A DNA stretch of 64,000 nt from Microbulbifer agarilyticus. GTDB lineage: Bacteria; Pseudomonadota; Gammaproteobacteria; Pseudomonadales; Cellvibrionaceae. Shown here piece after piece: positions 34,007-47,214 of the stretch (position 1 is the first letter of the stretch; every line of letters starts with the position of its first letter). The stretch lies in assembly GCF_019800665.1 (NCBI RefSeq), contig NZ_JAHVKO010000006.1, positions 62,001 through 126,000 of the forward strand, written 5' to 3'. The notes beneath the pieces were generated by a model. That model ran no database searches and had not been told where the DNA came from. It saw only the letters and a program-made list of their open reading frames with translations. The translations under genes were made by a program, and so were the position numbers.

Positions 34007-37000
34007 ATGGCTTACTCATACACTGAGAAAAAACGTATCCGCAAGGATTTTGGCAAACTGCCTAAGGTCATGGACGTGCCTTTCCTGCTTGCGATACAGC
34101 TGGACTCGTATCGCAAATTTACTCAGGCCGACACGCGCCCGGAAGAGCGCCTGGATATCGGCCTGCAGGCGGCGTTCAAGTCTGTATTTCCAATTGTCAG
34201 CTACTCTGGCAATGCCGCACTGGAATATGTGAGCTACACCCTCGGCAAACCTGCCTTTGATGTAAAAGAGTGTACCCTGCGCGGCGTCACTTACGCGTGC
34301 CCGCTGCGTGTGCGCGTTCGTCTGATTATTTACGATAAAGAATCTGCGAATAAGTCCATCAAGGACATTAAAGAGCAGGAAGTGTACATGGGCGAGATTC
34401 CGCTCATGACTGAAAACGGTACCTTCGTAATCAATGGTACCGAGCGTGTTATCGTGTCTCAGCTGCACCGCTCCCCGGGTGTATTTTTCGACCACGATAA
34501 AGGTAAGACCCACTCTTCCGGTAAGTTGTTGTACGCCGCACGGGTAATTCCTTACCGTGGTTCATGGCTCGACTTCGAGTTCGACCCGAAAGATCTGGTG
34601 TATGTACGTATCGACCGTCGTCGTAAACTGCCGGCGACCATTCTGCTGCGCGCACTGGGTTACAGCTCGCAAGAAATGCTGGAAATGTTCTTCGACACCA
34701 GCAAATTCACCCTGAATGACGAAACCGTCAGCCTGGATCTGATTCCTTCCCGCCTGCGTGGTGATGTTGCGTCCTTCGACATCAAGGATGGCAGCGGCAA
34801 GGTAATCGTTGAGGAAGGTCGTCGTGTCACGCCTCGCCATATTCGCCAGCTGGAAAAAGCAGGTGTGGAAAAGCTGGAAGCGCCGATTTCCTACGCCTAC
34901 GGCCGCGTACTGGCCCACGACGTAATCGACGAAGCTACCGGCGAAGTGGTTGTTGAGGCCAATGCCGAGATCACCGAAGAGGTGATCACCAAGCTGCGCC
35001 TGATGAATGTCGACAGCTTCAACACCCTGTATACCAATGACCTGGACTGCGGTCCGTTCATTTCTGACACTCTGCGCGCCGATCCTTCCCGCACCGAGCT
35101 GGAAGCGCTGGTGGAAATCTACCGCATGATGCGCCCGGGCGAGCCGCCCACCAAGGAGTCTGCAGAGTCCCTGTTTGAGAACCTGTTCTTCTCCGACGAG
35201 CGTTACGACCTGTCTGCGGTAGGCCGCATGAAGTTCAATCGCCGTCTGGGTCGTGCGGACGAGACCGGTGAGGGCACCCTGAGCAAAGACGACATCGTCG
35301 ATGTTCTGAAAACTCTGATCGAGATCCGTAACGGTCGCGGCATGGTCGACGATATCGACCACCTGGGTAACCGTCGCGTGCGTTCCGTGGGCGAAATGGC
35401 CGAAAACCAGTTCCGCGTTGGTCTGGTGCGTGTTGAGCGCGCGGTGAAAGAGCGTCTGTCCATGGCGGAATCCGAAGGCCTGATGCCGCAGGATCTGATC
35501 AACGCCAAGCCGGTTGCCGCTGCGGTGAAGGAATTCTTTGGTTCCTCCCAGCTGTCCCAGTTTATGGACCAGAACAACCCGCTGTCGGAAGTGACCCACA
35601 AGCGCCGTGTTTCTGCTCTGGGCCCGGGTGGTCTGACCCGTGAGCGTGCGGGCTTCGAGGTGCGAGACGTACACCCGACCCACTACGGCCGCGTATGTCC
35701 GATTGAGACGCCGGAAGGTCCGAACATTGGTCTGATTAACTCCCTGGCGACCTATGCCCGTGCCAACCACTACGGCTTCCTGGAAAGCCCGTACCGCAAG
35801 GTTGTCGACGGCAAGGTAACCGACGAGATCGAATACCTGTCAGCGATTAACGAAGCCAACTACATCGTTGCACAGGCTTCAGCAGAAGTTGACGAGAACG
35901 GTCGCTTCACCGATGACCTGGTAAGCGTGCGTCACCAGTACGAATTCACCCTGAAAGCGCCGGAAGAGATCCAGTACATGGACGTTTCCGCCCGCCAGGT
36001 AGTGTCCGTGGCTGCGGCAATGATTCCGTTCCTGGAACACGATGATGCGAACCGTGCACTCATGGGTTCCAACATGCAGCGTCAGGCGGTGCCGACTCTG
36101 CGCGCCGACAAGCCGCTGGTAGGTACTGGCATGGAGCGCACTGTAGCGCGCGACTCCGGTGTATGTATCGTTGCCAAGCGCGGTGGTGTGATTGAGCGTG
36201 TCGATGCCAGCCGTGTTGTTGTGCGTGTACACAACGACGAAGTAGAAGCCGGTGATGCGGGTGTGGATCTGTATGGTCTGACCAAGTACACCCGCTCTAA
36301 CCAGAACACCTGCATCAACCAGCGCCCGATCGTGAAGACCGGTGACGTGGTTGCACGCGGCGACATCCTCGCCGACGGTCCTTCTGTCGACCTGGGTGAG
36401 CTGGCGCTGGGCCAGAACATGCGCATCGCGTTCATGCCCTGGAACGGTTACAACTTTGAGGATTCCATCCTGGTATCCGAGCGCGTGGTACAGGAAGACC
36501 GCTTCACCACCATCCACATTCAGGAACTCACCTGTATTGCCCGTGACACCAAGCTGGGCAGTGAGGAAATCACCGCGGATATCCCCAACGTGGGCGAGTC
36601 TGCGCTGAACAAACTGGATGAGTCCGGCATCGTGTACATCGGTGCAGAAGTGGGCGCTGGTGACATCCTGGTAGGTAAGGTGACGCCGAAAGGTGAAGCC
36701 CAGCTGACCCCGGAAGAAAAACTGCTGCGTGCGATCTTCGGTGAGAAAGCCTCTGACGTTAAAGACACTTCCCTGCGTGCGCCTTCCGGCACCCGCGGTA
36801 CCGTCATCGACGTACAGGTCTTCACCCGCGACGGCCTGCAGAAAGACCAGCGCTCTCTCGCTATCGAGAAGGCGCAGCTGGATGAAGTACGTAAGGACCT
36901 GAACGAAGAGTACCGCATCGTTGAAGGCGCGACCTTCGAGCGTCTGGCGGCTGCGCTGGAAGGCCAGAAAGTTGCCGGCGGCAAAGGCGTCAAGAAAGGC

Positions 37001-38080
37001 GACGTGCTGAACGCTGAGATCCTGTCCGAACTGCCGCGTGAAGACTGGTTCAAACTGCGCATGGCAGAAGAGAGCCTGAACGAGCAGCTGGAAAAAGCCG
37101 AAGCTCAGCTGAGCGATCGTCGCAAACTGCTGGACGAGCAGTTCGAAGACAAGAAGAAGAAACTGGAATCTGGCGACGATCTGGCGCCGGGCGTACTGAA
37201 AATCGTCAAGGTGTACCTGGCGATCAAGCGTCGCATCCAGCCTGGTGACAAGATGGCCGGCCGTCACGGTAACAAAGGTGTTATCTCCGTGATCAAGCCG
37301 GTGGAAGACATGCCGTACGACGAGAACGGTGAGCCGGTAGACGTGGTTCTGAACCCGCTGGGTGTTCCGTCTCGTATGAACGTTGGTCAGGTTCTGGAAA
37401 TGCACCTGGGCATGGCGGCGAAAGGCCTGGGCGTGAAAATTGATCGCATGATCAAGGAAAAGCAGGAAGCGGCGAAGATCCGTGGTTTCCTGGAAGAAGT
37501 CTACAACTCCACCGGCGGCCGCAAGGAAGAGCTGGACGAGCTGTCTGACGAAGAAGTGCTGTCCATGTCCGAAAACCTGCGTCGCGGTGTACCCATGGCG
37601 ACTCCGGTATTCGACGGTGCGGCAGAGCCCGAAATCAAGAAGCTGCTGCGTCTGGCTGACATCCCGGATTCCGGCCAGATCACTCTGTACGATGGCCGCA
37701 CCGGTGATGCCTTCGAGCGTCCGGTAACCGTTGGCTACATGTACATGCTGAAGCTGAACCACCTGGTAGACGACAAGATGCACGCGCGTTCTACCGGTTC
37801 TTACAGCCTGGTTACCCAGCAGCCGCTGGGTGGTAAGGCGCAGTTCGGTGGTCAGCGCTTCGGTGAGATGGAGGTGTGGGCACTGGAAGCATACGGTGCT
37901 GCTTACACCCTGCAGGAAATGCTCACGGTCAAATCCGATGACGTTGAAGGTCGTACCAAGATGTACAAGAACATCGTGGATGGCGACCACCGCATGGAAC
38001 CGGGCATGCCCGAATCCTTCAACGTACTGGTTAAGGAAATCCGCTCGCTCGGCATGAACTTCGAGCTGGAAAACGAATAA
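34007..38080 (+). CDS. rpoB: DNA-directed RNA polymerase subunit beta
   Basis: RpoB forms one pincer of the polymerase and most of the rifampicin pocket. The 1357-residue protein is near the E. coli length (1342). It starts [19 protein letters not shown]; the rifampicin region [20 protein letters not shown] and [20 protein letters not shown] is wild-type in appearance. Also seen are [14 protein letters not shown] and the C-terminal [25 protein letters not shown] lies upstream of ATG 34007. Confidence 0.99.
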   Translation: MAYSYTEKKRIRKDFGKLPKVMDVPFLLAIQLDSYRKFTQADTRPEERLDIGLQAAFKSVFPIVSYSGNAALEYVSYTLGKPAFDVKECTLRGVTYACPLRVRVRLIIYDKESANKSIKDIKEQEVYMGEIPLMTENGTFVINGTERVIVSQLHRSPGVFFDHDKGKTHSSGKLLYAARVIPYRGSWLDFEFDPKDLVYVRIDRRRKLPATILLRALGYSSQEMLEMFFDTSKFTLNDETVSLDLIPSRLRGDVASFDIKDGSGKVIVEEGRRVTPRHIRQLEKAGVEKLEAPISYAYGRVLAHDVIDEATGEVVVEANAEITEEVITKLRLMNVDSFNTLYTNDLDCGPFISDTLRADPSRTELEALVEIYRMMRPGEPPTKESAESLFENLFFSDERYDLSAVGRMKFNRRLGRADETGEGTLSKDDIVDVLKTLIEIRNGRGMVDDIDHLGNRRVRSVGEMAENQFRVGLVRVERAVKERLSMAESEGLMPQDLINAKPVAAAVKEFFGSSQLSQFMDQNNPLSEVTHKRRVSALGPGGLTRERAGFEVRDVHPTHYGRVCPIETPEGPNIGLINSLATYARANHYGFLESPYRKVVDGKVTDEIEYLSAINEANYIVAQASAEVDENGRFTDDLVSVRHQYEFTLKAPEEIQYMDVSARQVVSVAAAMIPFLEHDDANRALMGSNMQRQAVPTLRADKPLVGTGMERTVARDSGVCIVAKRGGVIERVDASRVVVRVHNDEVEAGDAGVDLYGLTKYTRSNQNTCINQRPIVKTGDVVARGDILADGPSVDLGELALGQNMRIAFMPWNGYNFEDSILVSERVVQEDRFTTIHIQELTCIARDTKLGSEEITADIPNVGESALNKLDESGIVYIGAEVGAGDILVGKVTPKGEAQLTPEEKLLRAIFGEKASDVKDTSLRAPSGTRGTVIDVQVFTRDGLQKDQRSLAIEKAQLDEVRKDLNEEYRIVEGATFERLAAALEGQKVAGGKGVKKGDVLNAEILSELPREDWFKLRMAEESLNEQLEKAEAQLSDRRKLLDEQFEDKKKKLESGDDLAPGVLKIVKVYLAIKRRIQPGDKMAGRHGNKGVISVIKPVEDMPYDENGEPVDVVLNPLGVPSRMNVGQVLEMHLGMAAKGLGVKIDRMIKEKQEAAKIRGFLEEVYNSTGGRKEELDELSDEEVLSMSENLRRGVPMATPVFDGAAEPEIKKLLRLADIPDSGQITLYDGRTGDAFERPVTVGYMYMLKLNHLVDDKMHARSTGSYSLVTQQPLGGKAQFGGQRFGEMEVWALEAYGAAYTLQEMLTVKSDDVEGRTKMYKNIVDGDHRMEPGMPESFNVLVKEIRSLGMNFELENE

Positions 38081-38203
38081 CACTGGTATTAATCGGATTT
38101 AGTAGACAGAGACCGGTGGCGGCCCGCAGCAATGGCCACCACCGGCCCTCCCGGCCCCAGAGGCAGTTGGCCGGGAAGACTACCCCCTAGTGGAGGAAAG
38201 GCC

Positions 38204-41200
38204 TTGAAAGATTTGTTAAACCTGGTGAAAGCCCAGGATCAGCTCGAAGAATTTGACGCTATCCGTATCGGTCTGGCATCCCCGGACACGATTCGCTCCT
38301 GGTCCTACGGCGAAGTGAAAAAGCCGGAGACCATCAACTACCGTACGTTCAAGCCAGAGCGTGAAGGTCTGTTCTGTGCCAAGATTTTTGGCCCGGTAAA
38401 GGACTACGAGTGCCTGTGCGGCAAGTACAAGCGCATGAAGCATCGCGGCATCATCTGTGAGAAGTGCGGTGTTGAAGTAACCAAGGCGAAAGTACGCCGT
38501 GAGCGCATGGGCCACATCGAGCTGGCCAGCCCGGTTGCGCACATCTGGTTCCTGAAGTCTCTGCCGTCCCGTATCGGCCTGCTGCTGGACATGACCCTGC
38601 GCGACATCGAGCGTGTACTGTACTTCGAATCTTACGTTGTGACCGATCCGGGTATGACTACCCTGGAGCGCGGCCAGCTGCTGAACGACGAGCAGTACTT
38701 CGAAGCGATGGAAGAGTTCGCCGATGAGTTCGAAGCGAAAATGGGTGCCGAAGCCATCCAGGAGCTGATGAACGACATCGACCTGCCTCAGGAAATCCAG
38801 CGCCTGCGCGAAGAGATTCCGGCAACCAACTCTGAAACCAAGATCAAGAAGCTGTCCAAGCGCCTCAAGCTGCTGGAAGCCTTCTACAAGTCCGGTAACA
38901 AGCCGGAGTGGATGATCATGCAGGCTCTCCCGGTTCTGCCGCCGGATCTGCGCCCGCTGGTACCGCTGGACGGTGGCCGCTTCGCGACCTCTGACCTGAA
39001 CGACCTGTACCGTCGCGTGATCAACCGTAACAACCGTCTGAAGCGTCTGCTCGAGCTGAACGCGCCGGACATCATCGTGCGCAACGAAAAGCGTATGCTG
39101 CAGGAGTCTGTGGACGCACTGCTGGATAACGGCCGTCGCGGCCGCGCCATTACTGGCTCCAACAAGCGCCCGCTGAAGTCTCTGGCAGACATGATTAAAG
39201 GTAAGCAGGGTCGTTTCCGTCAGAACCTGCTCGGTAAGCGTGTGGATTACTCCGGTCGTTCCGTGATCGTGGTAGGTCCGACCCTGCGTCTGCACCAGTG
39301 TGGTCTGCCGAAGAAGATGGCCCTCGAGCTGTTCAAGCCGTTTATTTTCGGCAAGCTGGAAGCGCGCGGCTTGGCAACCACCATCAAAGCGGCCAAGAAA
39401 ATGGTCGAGCGCGAAGAAGCGGTGGTATGGGACATTCTCGACGAAGTGATTCGCGAGCACCCGGTACTGCTGAACCGTGCACCGACTCTGCACCGTCTGG
39501 GTATCCAGGCATTTGAGCCGGTACTGATTGAAGGTAAGGCGATTCAGCTGCACCCGTTGGTGTGTGCGGCGTACAACGCCGACTTCGACGGTGACCAGAT
39601 GGCGGTACACGTACCGCTGACCATTGAAGCGCAGCTGGAATCCCGCGCGCTGATGATGTCTACCAACAACATCCTGTCACCGGCAAACGGTGAGCCGATC
39701 ATCGTACCGTCTCAGGACGTGGTACTGGGTCTGTACTGGATGACCCGTGAGCGTGTAAACGATAAAGGCGAAGGCATGTCCTTCTCCGATATCAAGGAAG
39801 TCAGCCGCGCCTTCTACGCCAAGCAGGTTGGCCTGCAGGCGAAGATCAAGGTTCGTATCGACGAGACCGTGATCGGCGAAGACGGCGAGAAGCACGTAAC
39901 CCGTACCGTATACGACACCACTGTAGGCCGCGCGCTGCTGTGGAACATCGTACCGGAAGGCCTGCCCTTCGAGCTGGTAAACCAGCCGATGAAGAAGAAG
40001 GCGATCTCCCGCGTACTGAACGAGTGTTACCGTAAGGTTGGTCTGAAGGCGACCGTTATCTTCGCTGACCAGCTGATGTACACCGGTTTCGACTTCTCCA
40101 CCAAGTCCGGTTCCTCCATTGGTGTGAACGACTTCGAGATCCCGGCAGCCAAGGCTGACCTGATTGCGACTGCAGAAGCAGAAGTAAAAGAGATCGAGAG
40201 CCAGTTTGCCTCCGGTCTTGTGACCGCGGGTGAGAAATACAACAAGGTAATCGACGTTTGGTCCCGTACCAACGACAAGGTTACCCAGGCGATGATGGCC
40301 GGCATCAAGAAAGAGCCGGTTGTGGATCGCGAGGGTAACGACACCGAGCAGGACTCCTTCAACTCCGTATACATGTACGCCGACTCCGGCGCACGGGGTT
40401 CTGAAGCGCAGATTCGTCAGCTGGCCGGTATGCGTGGCCTGATGGCGCGTCCAGATGGCTCGATTATTGAAAACGCCATCACCGCGAACTTCCGTGAAGG
40501 TCTGAGCGTACTGCAGTACTTCATCTCGACCCACGGTGCTCGTAAAGGTCTGGCGGATACCGCACTGAAAACCGCGAACTCCGGTTACCTGACCCGTCGT
40601 CTGGTAGACGTGGCGCAGGACGTGGTAATCACCGAAATCGATTGTGGTACCGACGAAGGTCTGACCATGACGCCGGTGATTGAGGGTGGTGACGTTATTG
40701 AATCCCTGGGTGACCGTATCCTGGGTCGAGTGGTTGCGCGCGACGTAGCCAAGCCTGGCAGCGAAGAAATCGCTGTTCCGGCCGGCACCATGATCGACGA
40801 AGCCTGGGTAGAGCGTATCGAAGGCATGGGCATCGATGAGGTTATGGTGCGTTCCGCCATTACCTGTGAGACGGCACACGGTATCTGTGCACAGTGTTAC
40901 GGCCGTGACCTGGCGCGCGGTCACCGCGCGAACCCGGGTGAGTCTGTGGGCGTTGTTGCCGCGCAGTCCATTGGTGAGCCGGGTACCCAGCTGACCATGC
41001 GTACCTTCCACATCGGTGGTGCGGCTAGCCGTGCTTCTGCGGCGGACAGTATCCAGGTGAAACAGGGCGGTACCGTGCGCCTGCATAACCTGAAAACCGT
41101 GAAAACCGAAGCGGGCAACCTGGTTGCGGTATCTCGTTCCGGTGAGCTGGCGGTTGCCGACCCTGCCGGTCGTGAGCGTGAGCGCTACAAGCTGCCTTAC

Positions 41201-42433
41201 GGTGCGATCATCAGCGTTGACGAAGGTTCAAGTATCGACGGTGGCCAGATCGTGGCCAAGTGGGATCCGCATACCCACCCGATCATCACCGAGGTTGCCG
41301 GTTGGGTGAAGCTGTCCGGCATGGAAGAAGGTCTGTCTATTCGCAAGCAGACTGACGAAATCACCGGTCTGTCCTCCATCGAAGTGATCGATCCGGCAGA
41401 GCGCCCGGCGGCAGGTAAAGACCTGCGTCCGGCTGTGACCCTGGTAGACGAGAACGGCGAAGAGCTGACTCTGGCGAACTCCAATGCACCGGCGCACTAC
41501 GCACTGCCGCCGCGCGCGATCCTGAGCCTGAAAGACAGCGACAAGGTAAACGTTGGTGATGTAATCGCACGTATTCCGCAGGAATCCGGCGGTACCAAGG
41601 ACATCACCGGTGGTCTGCCGCGTGTTGCCGACCTGTTTGAAGCGCGTAAGCCGAAAGAGCCGTCCATCCTGGCGGAAATCTCCGGTACCGTTTCCTTCGG
41701 TAAAGAGACCAAGGGCAAGGTTCGTCTGCAGATTGCTCCGCTGGACGGCAAGCCGCTGGCCAACGGCAAGGATCACTACGAAGTACTGATTCCGAAGCAC
41801 CGTCAGCTGACCGTGTTCGAAGGCGAAACCGTAGCGAAGGGTGAGGTTATCTCCGATGGCCCGTCCAACCCGCACGATATTCTGCGTCTGAAGGGCGTGG
41901 AAGAGCTGGCGCGCTACATCACCAATGAGATCCAGGAGGTTTACCGCCTCCAGGGTGTAGGCATTAACGACAAGCACATTGAAACCATTGTGCGTCAGAT
42001 GCTGCGTAAGGTTGAAATCCTCGAGATGGGTGATTCCGAGTTCATCAAGGGCGACCAGGTGGAATACCAGCGCGTGGTGGAAGAGAACGAGCGTCTGCGT
42101 GCCGAAGGCAAGCAACCGGCTCAGTTCGAGCGCCTGCTGCTGGGTATCACCAAAGCGTCTCTGGCGACCGAGTCCTTCCTGTCCGCGGCCTCCTTCCAGG
42201 AGACCACCCGCGTACTGACCGAAGCGGCGGTAACCGGTAAGGGCGATAACCTGCGCGGCCTGAAAGAAAACGTGGTAGTGGGTCGTCTGATCCCGGCCGG
42301 TACCGGTCTCGCCTACCACGCCGAGCGCAAGCGCAAGCGCACCCAGCAGCAGACCCAAGGCTTCGCCGAAGGTCCTTCTGCAGAAGAGGTGGAAGCGGCG
42401 CTGACCGAAGCCCTGAAATCTTCCGGGGAATAA
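38204..42433 (+). CDS. rpoC: DNA-directed RNA polymerase subunit beta'
   Basis: RpoC carries the catalytic magnesium site. From TTG 38204 it is 1409 residues (E. coli 1407). This start is chosen because GGAGG (38192-38196) precedes it and the family N-terminus [11 protein letters not shown] begins there; the frame extends to 38132 but that stretch is the rpoB-rpoC spacer. Catalytic Asp residues in [13 protein letters not shown] fall at 460, 462 and 464, the same as in E. coli. The N-terminal zinc site is [20 protein letters not shown] and a second is near [19 protein letters not shown]. It ends 260 bases before rpsL. Confidence 0.98.
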   Translation: MKDLLNLVKAQDQLEEFDAIRIGLASPDTIRSWSYGEVKKPETINYRTFKPEREGLFCAKIFGPVKDYECLCGKYKRMKHRGIICEKCGVEVTKAKVRRERMGHIELASPVAHIWFLKSLPSRIGLLLDMTLRDIERVLYFESYVVTDPGMTTLERGQLLNDEQYFEAMEEFADEFEAKMGAEAIQELMNDIDLPQEIQRLREEIPATNSETKIKKLSKRLKLLEAFYKSGNKPEWMIMQALPVLPPDLRPLVPLDGGRFATSDLNDLYRRVINRNNRLKRLLELNAPDIIVRNEKRMLQESVDALLDNGRRGRAITGSNKRPLKSLADMIKGKQGRFRQNLLGKRVDYSGRSVIVVGPTLRLHQCGLPKKMALELFKPFIFGKLEARGLATTIKAAKKMVEREEAVVWDILDEVIREHPVLLNRAPTLHRLGIQAFEPVLIEGKAIQLHPLVCAAYNADFDGDQMAVHVPLTIEAQLESRALMMSTNNILSPANGEPIIVPSQDVVLGLYWMTRERVNDKGEGMSFSDIKEVSRAFYAKQVGLQAKIKVRIDETVIGEDGEKHVTRTVYDTTVGRALLWNIVPEGLPFELVNQPMKKKAISRVLNECYRKVGLKATVIFADQLMYTGFDFSTKSGSSIGVNDFEIPAAKADLIATAEAEVKEIESQFASGLVTAGEKYNKVIDVWSRTNDKVTQAMMAGIKKEPVVDREGNDTEQDSFNSVYMYADSGARGSEAQIRQLAGMRGLMARPDGSIIENAITANFREGLSVLQYFISTHGARKGLADTALKTANSGYLTRRLVDVAQDVVITEIDCGTDEGLTMTPVIEGGDVIESLGDRILGRVVARDVAKPGSEEIAVPAGTMIDEAWVERIEGMGIDEVMVRSAITCETAHGICAQCYGRDLARGHRANPGESVGVVAAQSIGEPGTQLTMRTFHIGGAASRASAADSIQVKQGGTVRLHNLKTVKTEAGNLVAVSRSGELAVADPAGRERERYKLPYGAIISVDEGSSIDGGQIVAKWDPHTHPIITEVAGWVKLSGMEEGLSIRKQTDEITGLSSIEVIDPAERPAAGKDLRPAVTLVDENGEELTLANSNAPAHYALPPRAILSLKDSDKVNVGDVIARIPQESGGTKDITGGLPRVADLFEARKPKEPSILAEISGTVSFGKETKGKVRLQIAPLDGKPLANGKDHYEVLIPKHRQLTVFEGETVAKGEVISDGPSNPHDILRLKGVEELARYITNEIQEVYRLQGVGINDKHIETIVRQMLRKVEILEMGDSEFIKGDQVEYQRVVEENERLRAEGKQPAQFERLLLGITKASLATESFLSAASFQETTRVLTEAAVTGKGDNLRGLKENVVVGRLIPAGTGLAYHAERKRKRTQQQTQGFAEGPSAEEVEAALTEALKSSGE

Positions 42434-42453
42434 GGTCAACGAAACGGAGTAGT

Positions 42454-42493
42454 CTGACTGGAAGGTTCTGTCTATACGGCGTTTTCCAGTCAG
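42454..42493 (+). other. Inverted repeat after rpoC
   Basis: CTGACTGGAA (42454-42463) and TTCCAGTCAG (42484-42493) are perfect 10-base arms with a 20-base loop. There is no T-run. It lies 20 bases past the rpoC stop and may define or protect the mRNA end. Confidence 0.5.
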
Positions 42494-42508
42494 TTCCGGA
42501 TCGCAATT

Positions 42509-42540
42509 ACCAAGCGATGTAAGTGTTTACTTCGCTTGGT
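42509..42540 (+). other. Extended hairpin between rpoC and the str promoter
   Basis: ACCAAGCGA and TCGCTTGGT (outer arms) and GTAA with TTAC (inner arms) make an almost perfect 14-pair stem with one T-T mismatch and a four-base loop. It ends three bases before the -35 element of the next promoter. It could be the terminator region of rpoBC or a factor site. Confidence 0.55.
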
Positions 42541-42542
42541 GG

Positions 42543-42571
42543 TTGACTCGGGGATGCGGCGTTTATAGAAT
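42543..42571 (+). promoter_or_regulatory. str operon promoter
   Basis: TTGACT (42543-42548), a 17-base spacer and TAGAAT (42566-42571), followed by a GC-rich discriminator GCGGCCCCC. This is a near-consensus sigma-70 promoter of the growth-rate-regulated kind, 123 bases before rpsL. Confidence 0.8.
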
Positions 42572-42643
42572 GCGGCCCCCGCTAATGGGGTGCGATTGCC
42601 TGACGAACTTCAGGTTCGCCGGAATATCGCGCACTGACGATAG

Positions 42644-42680
42644 GCCCTCACTGCTGTAATTGGTGGGGGCGTTTTATTTT
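42644..42680 (+). terminator. Attenuator-like hairpin in the rpsL leader
   Basis: GCCCTCAC (42644-42651) pairs with GTGGGGGC (42663-42670, one G-T pair) and is followed by GTTTTATTTT. It ends just before the rpsL ribosome binding site (GGAGTG). A smaller hairpin CGAAC/GTTCG (42604-42618) precedes it. Together they look like an attenuation leader. Confidence 0.6.
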
Positions 42681-42687
42681 GGAGTGA

Positions 42688-43068
<381 letters not shown>

Positions 43069-43196
43069 TTCCCCAAGGTCAATTTGCGTTTCGGTTTAAC
43101 GAATAACCGGAGTAAGGCTGAGCTCGCCGATTTGTAGAAGCTATTTATTAGCGAATGCGGCGGCATCTCAGAGTAACCCTGAAGAGAGGCAATCCC

Positions 43197-43667
43197 ATGC
43201 CAAGAAGACGAGTAGTCGCCAAGCGCGAAGTACTGCCCGATCCCAAGTTTGGGAACGTGACTCTGGCCAAGTTCATGAACCATGTCATGATCTCTGGTAA
43301 GAAGTCTGTGGCAGAGAGCATCGTATACGGTGCTCTGGATCTGGTTTCAGAAAAGCTGAACAAAGATCCGATTGAAATTTTTGAAGAGTCCCTGGAAAAC
43401 ATCGCCCCGATGGTGGAAGTAAAATCCCGTCGTGTTGGTGGTGCTACCTACCAGGTACCGGTAGAAGTGCGTCCTGCACGTCGTACCGCGCTGGCAATGC
43501 GCTGGCTGGTAGATTTCTCCCGTAAGCGCGGTGAGAAGTCTATGGCCCAGCGTCTGGCCAATGAAATGATCGACGCAGCCCAGAACAAGGGCGGCGCGGT
43601 TAAGAAGCGTGAAGACGTGCACCGTATGGCGGAAGCCAACAAGGCGTTCTCTCACTATCGTTTCTAA
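43197..43667 (+). CDS. rpsG: 30S ribosomal protein S7
   Basis: S7 starts assembly of the 30S head. From ATG 43197 it is 156 residues, as in E. coli, with GAGAGG upstream; the frame open from 43155 is leader. Motifs: [37 protein letters not shown] and [18 protein letters not shown]. In E. coli S7 represses the distal str genes by binding the rpsL-rpsG spacer, which here is 128 bases; no clear S7 site could be picked out. Confidence 0.98.
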   Translation: MPRRRVVAKREVLPDPKFGNVTLAKFMNHVMISGKKSVAESIVYGALDLVSEKLNKDPIEIFEESLENIAPMVEVKSRRVGGATYQVPVEVRPARRTALAMRWLVDFSRKRGEKSMAQRLANEMIDAAQNKGGAVKKREDVHRMAEANKAFSHYRF

Positions 43668-43787
43668 GATAGTGGCGCTTCTAAGTCTGATGAATATTTA
43701 CATCGGCAATTAAAACCGAAAGGCAGCACGGCCAGTTTTTAAACACCCGGCCTGGCTGCCTTTTGCCGTTATATCGAGGATACAACT

Positions 43788-45896
43788 GTGGCACGTAAAA
43801 CGCCTATCGAACGCTATCGTAATATCGGTATCTGCGCCCACGTAGACGCCGGTAAAACCACGACTACCGAGCGCGTACTGTTCTACACCGGTCTGTCCCA
43901 CAAAATTGGTGAGGTGCACGAAGGCGCCGCAACCATGGACTGGATGGAGCAGGAGCAAGAGCGCGGTATCACCATTACCTCTGCAGCAACCACCTGTTTC
44001 TGGGCTGGTATGCAGCAGCAGTTTCCGCAGCATCGCGTAAACATCATCGACACCCCTGGACACGTTGACTTCACCATTGAAGTAGAGCGTTCCCTGCGTG
44101 TTCTCGATGGCGCGGTCGTTGTACTGTGCGGTTCTTCAGGCGTTCAGCCTCAGACCGAAACCGTATGGCGCCAGGCAAACAAGTACGAAGTACCGCGCAT
44201 GGTATTCGTAAACAAGATGGACCGTGCCGGTGCGGACTTCCGCAAGGTTGTGGGCCAGCTGAAAGATCGCCTGAATGCGAACGCTGTACCTCTGCAAATG
44301 ACCATTGGCTCCGAAGACGAGTTCAAGGGCGTTGTAGACTTGATCAAAATGAAAGCCATCCTGTGGAACGAAGATGACATGGGCATGACTTTCGAATACG
44401 GCGACATCCCGGCCGATATGCAGGACGAGTGCGAAGAAATGCGCGAGTTCCTGGTTGAAGCGGCTGCGGAAGCGACCGAAGAGCTGATGGAAAAGTACCT
44501 GGAAGAAGGTGAGCTGACCGAAGAAGAGATCAAGTCAGCGATCCGTCAGCGTACCCTGGCTAACGAAATCGTACCGGTTCTGGGCGGCTCTGCGTTCAAG
44601 AACAAGGGCGTACAGGCCATGCTGGACGCGGTTATCGAGTTCCTGCCGGCCCCGAACCAGGTTAAGGCGATCGAAGGTACTCTGCTCGACGCGGAAGAAA
44701 CCGTTGAAACCCGTGAAGCTGACGACAATGCACCGTTTGCTGCACTGGCGTTCAAAATCGCTACCGACCCCTTCGTTGGTACTCTGACCTTCTTCCGTGT
44801 GTACTCCGGTAAGCTGGAAAGCGGCACCGCGGTATACAACTCCGTGAAGCAGAAGAAAGAGCGTGTCGGCCGTATGGTACAGATGCACTCCAACGACCGC
44901 CAGGAAATCAAAGAAGTACTGGCAGGTGACATTGCTGCGGCCATCGGCCTGAAAGATGTGACCACTGGTGACACCCTGTGTTCTGAAGACGCCAAGATCG
45001 TCCTCGAGCGTATGGAGTTCCCGGAGCCGGTAATCTCCGTAGCGGTAGAGCCGAAGTCCAAGCCGGACCAGGAAAAAATGGGCATCGCACTGGGCAAACT
45101 GGCTCAGGAAGACCCGTCTTTCCGCGTTAAGACCGACGAAGAGACTGGCCAGACCATCATCTCCGGTATGGGTGAGCTGCACCTGGACATCATCGTTGAC
45201 CGCATGCGTCGTGAGTTCAACGTTGAAGCCAACATCGGTAAGCCTCAGGTTGCCTACCGTGAAACCATCCGCAACACCTCTGAGATCGAAGGCAAGTTCG
45301 TTCGTCAGTCCGGTGGTCGCGGTCAGTACGGTCACGTTTGGGTGAAATTCGAGCCGGCAGAGGACGAGTCCGCTGAAGGTCTGGAATTCGTCAACGAGAT
45401 CGTTGGTGGTGTGGTACCGAAGGAATACATCCCCGCAGTAAACAAGGGTATTGAAGAGCAGATGCAGAACGGTGTTCTTGCTGGCTACCCGCTGCTGGGC
45501 CTGAAGGCTACCCTGTATGACGGCTCTTTCCACGATGTGGACTCCAACGAAATGGCGTTCAAGATCGCGGGCTCCATGGCTACCAAGAAGCTGGCAGACG
45601 TGGGCGGTGCTGTACTGCTCGAGCCGGTGATGAAGGTAGAAGTGGTTACCCCGGAAGAGAACATGGGTGACGTAGTAGGCGACCTGAACCGTCGTCGTGG
45701 TCTGATCCAGGGCATGGACGAAAATGCGTCCGGTAAAGTTGTAAACGCGGAAGTGCCGCTGGCCGAAATGTTCGGTTACGCCACCGACCTGCGTTCAGCT
45801 ACCCAGGGCCGTGCTACTTACACCATGGAATTCCTGAAGTACGCGGAAGCGCCGAAAAACGTCGCTGACGAAATCATTGCAAAGAACAAAGCTTAA
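43788..45896 (+). CDS. fusA: Elongation factor G
   Basis: EF-G drives translocation on the ribosome using GTP. The 702-residue protein starts with GTG 43788 ([20 protein letters not shown]), has the P-loop [38 protein letters not shown], and the C-terminal domains with [17 protein letters not shown] single fusA is visible here. It lies 120 bases after rpsG and 42 bases before tufA. Confidence 0.98.
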   Translation: MARKTPIERYRNIGICAHVDAGKTTTTERVLFYTGLSHKIGEVHEGAATMDWMEQEQERGITITSAATTCFWAGMQQQFPQHRVNIIDTPGHVDFTIEVERSLRVLDGAVVVLCGSSGVQPQTETVWRQANKYEVPRMVFVNKMDRAGADFRKVVGQLKDRLNANAVPLQMTIGSEDEFKGVVDLIKMKAILWNEDDMGMTFEYGDIPADMQDECEEMREFLVEAAAEATEELMEKYLEEGELTEEEIKSAIRQRTLANEIVPVLGGSAFKNKGVQAMLDAVIEFLPAPNQVKAIEGTLLDAEETVETREADDNAPFAALAFKIATDPFVGTLTFFRVYSGKLESGTAVYNSVKQKKERVGRMVQMHSNDRQEIKEVLAGDIAAAIGLKDVTTGDTLCSEDAKIVLERMEFPEPVISVAVEPKSKPDQEKMGIALGKLAQEDPSFRVKTDEETGQTIISGMGELHLDIIVDRMRREFNVEANIGKPQVAYRETIRNTSEIEGKFVRQSGGRGQYGHVWVKFEPAEDESAEGLEFVNEIVGGVVPKEYIPAVNKGIEEQMQNGVLAGYPLLGLKATLYDGSFHDVDSNEMAFKIAGSMATKKLADVGGAVLLEPVMKVEVVTPEENMGDVVGDLNRRRGLIQGMDENASGKVVNAEVPLAEMFGYATDLRSATQGRATYTMEFLKYAEAPKNVADEIIAKNKA

Positions 45897-45938
45897 GCTT
45901 TAGTCCCTTTAAAACTTTTTAGTTAGAGGATCCTGAAA

Positions 45939-47132
45939 ATGGGAAAAGAAAAGTTTGAACGTTCCAAGCCCCACGTAAACGTGGGCACCATCGGTCACGT
46001 TGACCACGGTAAAACCACTCTGACTGCTGCACTGACTCGCGTATGTGCAGAAGTATGGGGCGGCGACGCTGTTGCTTTCGACGGTATCGACAACGCTCCG
46101 GAAGAGCGTGAGCGTGGTATCACCATCGCAACCTCTCACGTTGAATACGAGTCCCCGACCCGTCACTACGCACACGTGGATTGCCCGGGACACGCCGACT
46201 ACGTTAAGAACATGATCACCGGTGCTGCTCAGATGGACGGCGCTATCCTGGTATGTTCCGCAGCTGACGGCCCCATGCCGCAGACTCGTGAGCACATCCT
46301 GCTGTCCCGTCAGGTAGGTGTACCTTACATCGTGGTATTCCTGAACAAAGCCGACATGGTTGACGACGAAGAGCTGCTGGAACTGGTTGAGATGGAAGTT
46401 CGTGAACTTCTGGACCAGTACGAGTTCCCGGGTGACGACACCCCGATCATCGTTGGTTCCGCTCTGATGGCGCTGAACGGCGAAGACGACAACGAAATGG
46501 GTACCACCGCTGTTAAGAAGCTGGTTGAAACCCTGGACGAGTACATTCCGGAGCCGGAGCGTGCGGTAGACCAGCCGTTCCTGATGCCGATCGAAGACGT
46601 ATTCTCCATCTCCGGTCGTGGTACCGTAGTTACCGGTCGTGTTGAGCGTGGTGTTATCAACACTGGTGACGAGATCGAGATCGTTGGTATCAAGGAAACC
46701 ACCACTACTACCTGTACTGGTGTAGAGATGTTCCGCAAGCTGCTGGACGAAGGCCGCGCTGGTGAGAACATTGGTGCGCTGCTGCGTGGTACCAAGCGTG
46801 ACGAAGTTGAGCGTGGTCAGGTTCTGGCTAAGCCGGGCTCCATCACCCCGCACACCAAGTTCGAAGCAGAAGTGTACGTACTGTCCAAGGACGAAGGTGG
46901 CCGTCACACCCCGTTCTTCAAAGGCTACCGTCCTCAGTTCTACTTCCGTACCACCGACGTAACTGGTGCGTGTGAACTGCCAGAAGGTACCGAGATGGTA
47001 ATGCCAGGCGATAACGTTCAGATGACCGTTACCCTGATTGCGCCGATCGCAATGGAAGATGGTCTGCGCTTCGCGATCCGCGAAGGTGGCCGTACCGTTG
47101 GTGCTGGCGTTGTAGCTAAGATCATCGAGTAA
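45939..47132 (+). CDS. tufA: Elongation factor Tu (copy 2)
   Basis: This second EF-Tu gene is 397 codons and encodes a protein identical to the copy at 28745. The first 764 bases of the two genes are identical; the seven differences (all synonymous, all third base) lie in the last third. AGAGGA precedes the ATG. The usual next gene in many gammaproteobacteria, rpsJ, is absent; a strong terminator follows instead. Confidence 0.98.
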   Translation: MGKEKFERSKPHVNVGTIGHVDHGKTTLTAALTRVCAEVWGGDAVAFDGIDNAPEERERGITIATSHVEYESPTRHYAHVDCPGHADYVKNMITGAAQMDGAILVCSAADGPMPQTREHILLSRQVGVPYIVVFLNKADMVDDEELLELVEMEVRELLDQYEFPGDDTPIIVGSALMALNGEDDNEMGTTAVKKLVETLDEYIPEPERAVDQPFLMPIEDVFSISGRGTVVTGRVERGVINTGDEIEIVGIKETTTTTCTGVEMFRKLLDEGRAGENIGALLRGTKRDEVERGQVLAKPGSITPHTKFEAEVYVLSKDEGGRHTPFFKGYRPQFYFRTTDVTGACELPEGTEMVMPGDNVQMTVTLIAPIAMEDGLRFAIREGGRTVGAGVVAKIIE

Positions 47133-47153
47133 TCTTTACTCTCGATCGAAAGC

Positions 47154-47189
47154 AAAAAAGCCGCGGCAGAAATGCCGCGGCTTTTTTTT
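47154..47189 (+). terminator. Intrinsic terminator of the str operon
   Basis: A perfect nine-base stem GCCGCGGCA with its complement around a GAAA tetraloop, flanked by an A-run before and eight T residues after. It stands 21 bases past the tufA stop and, with the A-run, could also act for the convergent minus-strand gene. Confidence 0.95.
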
Positions 47190-47214
47190 GCCTCTCATTT
47201 TTGTGTAACCGGGT

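Noticed and set aside
35879..38083. A 734-codon antisense frame in rpoB, and similar ones in rpoC and tuf
   Set aside because: Highly expressed genes avoid codons whose complements are stops, so long antisense frames are expected; products have no recognisable features.
38132..38203. A 24-residue Gly/Pro-rich extension of RpoC
   Set aside because: The TTG at 38204 has a strong ribosome binding site and aligns catalytic residues to the E. coli numbering.
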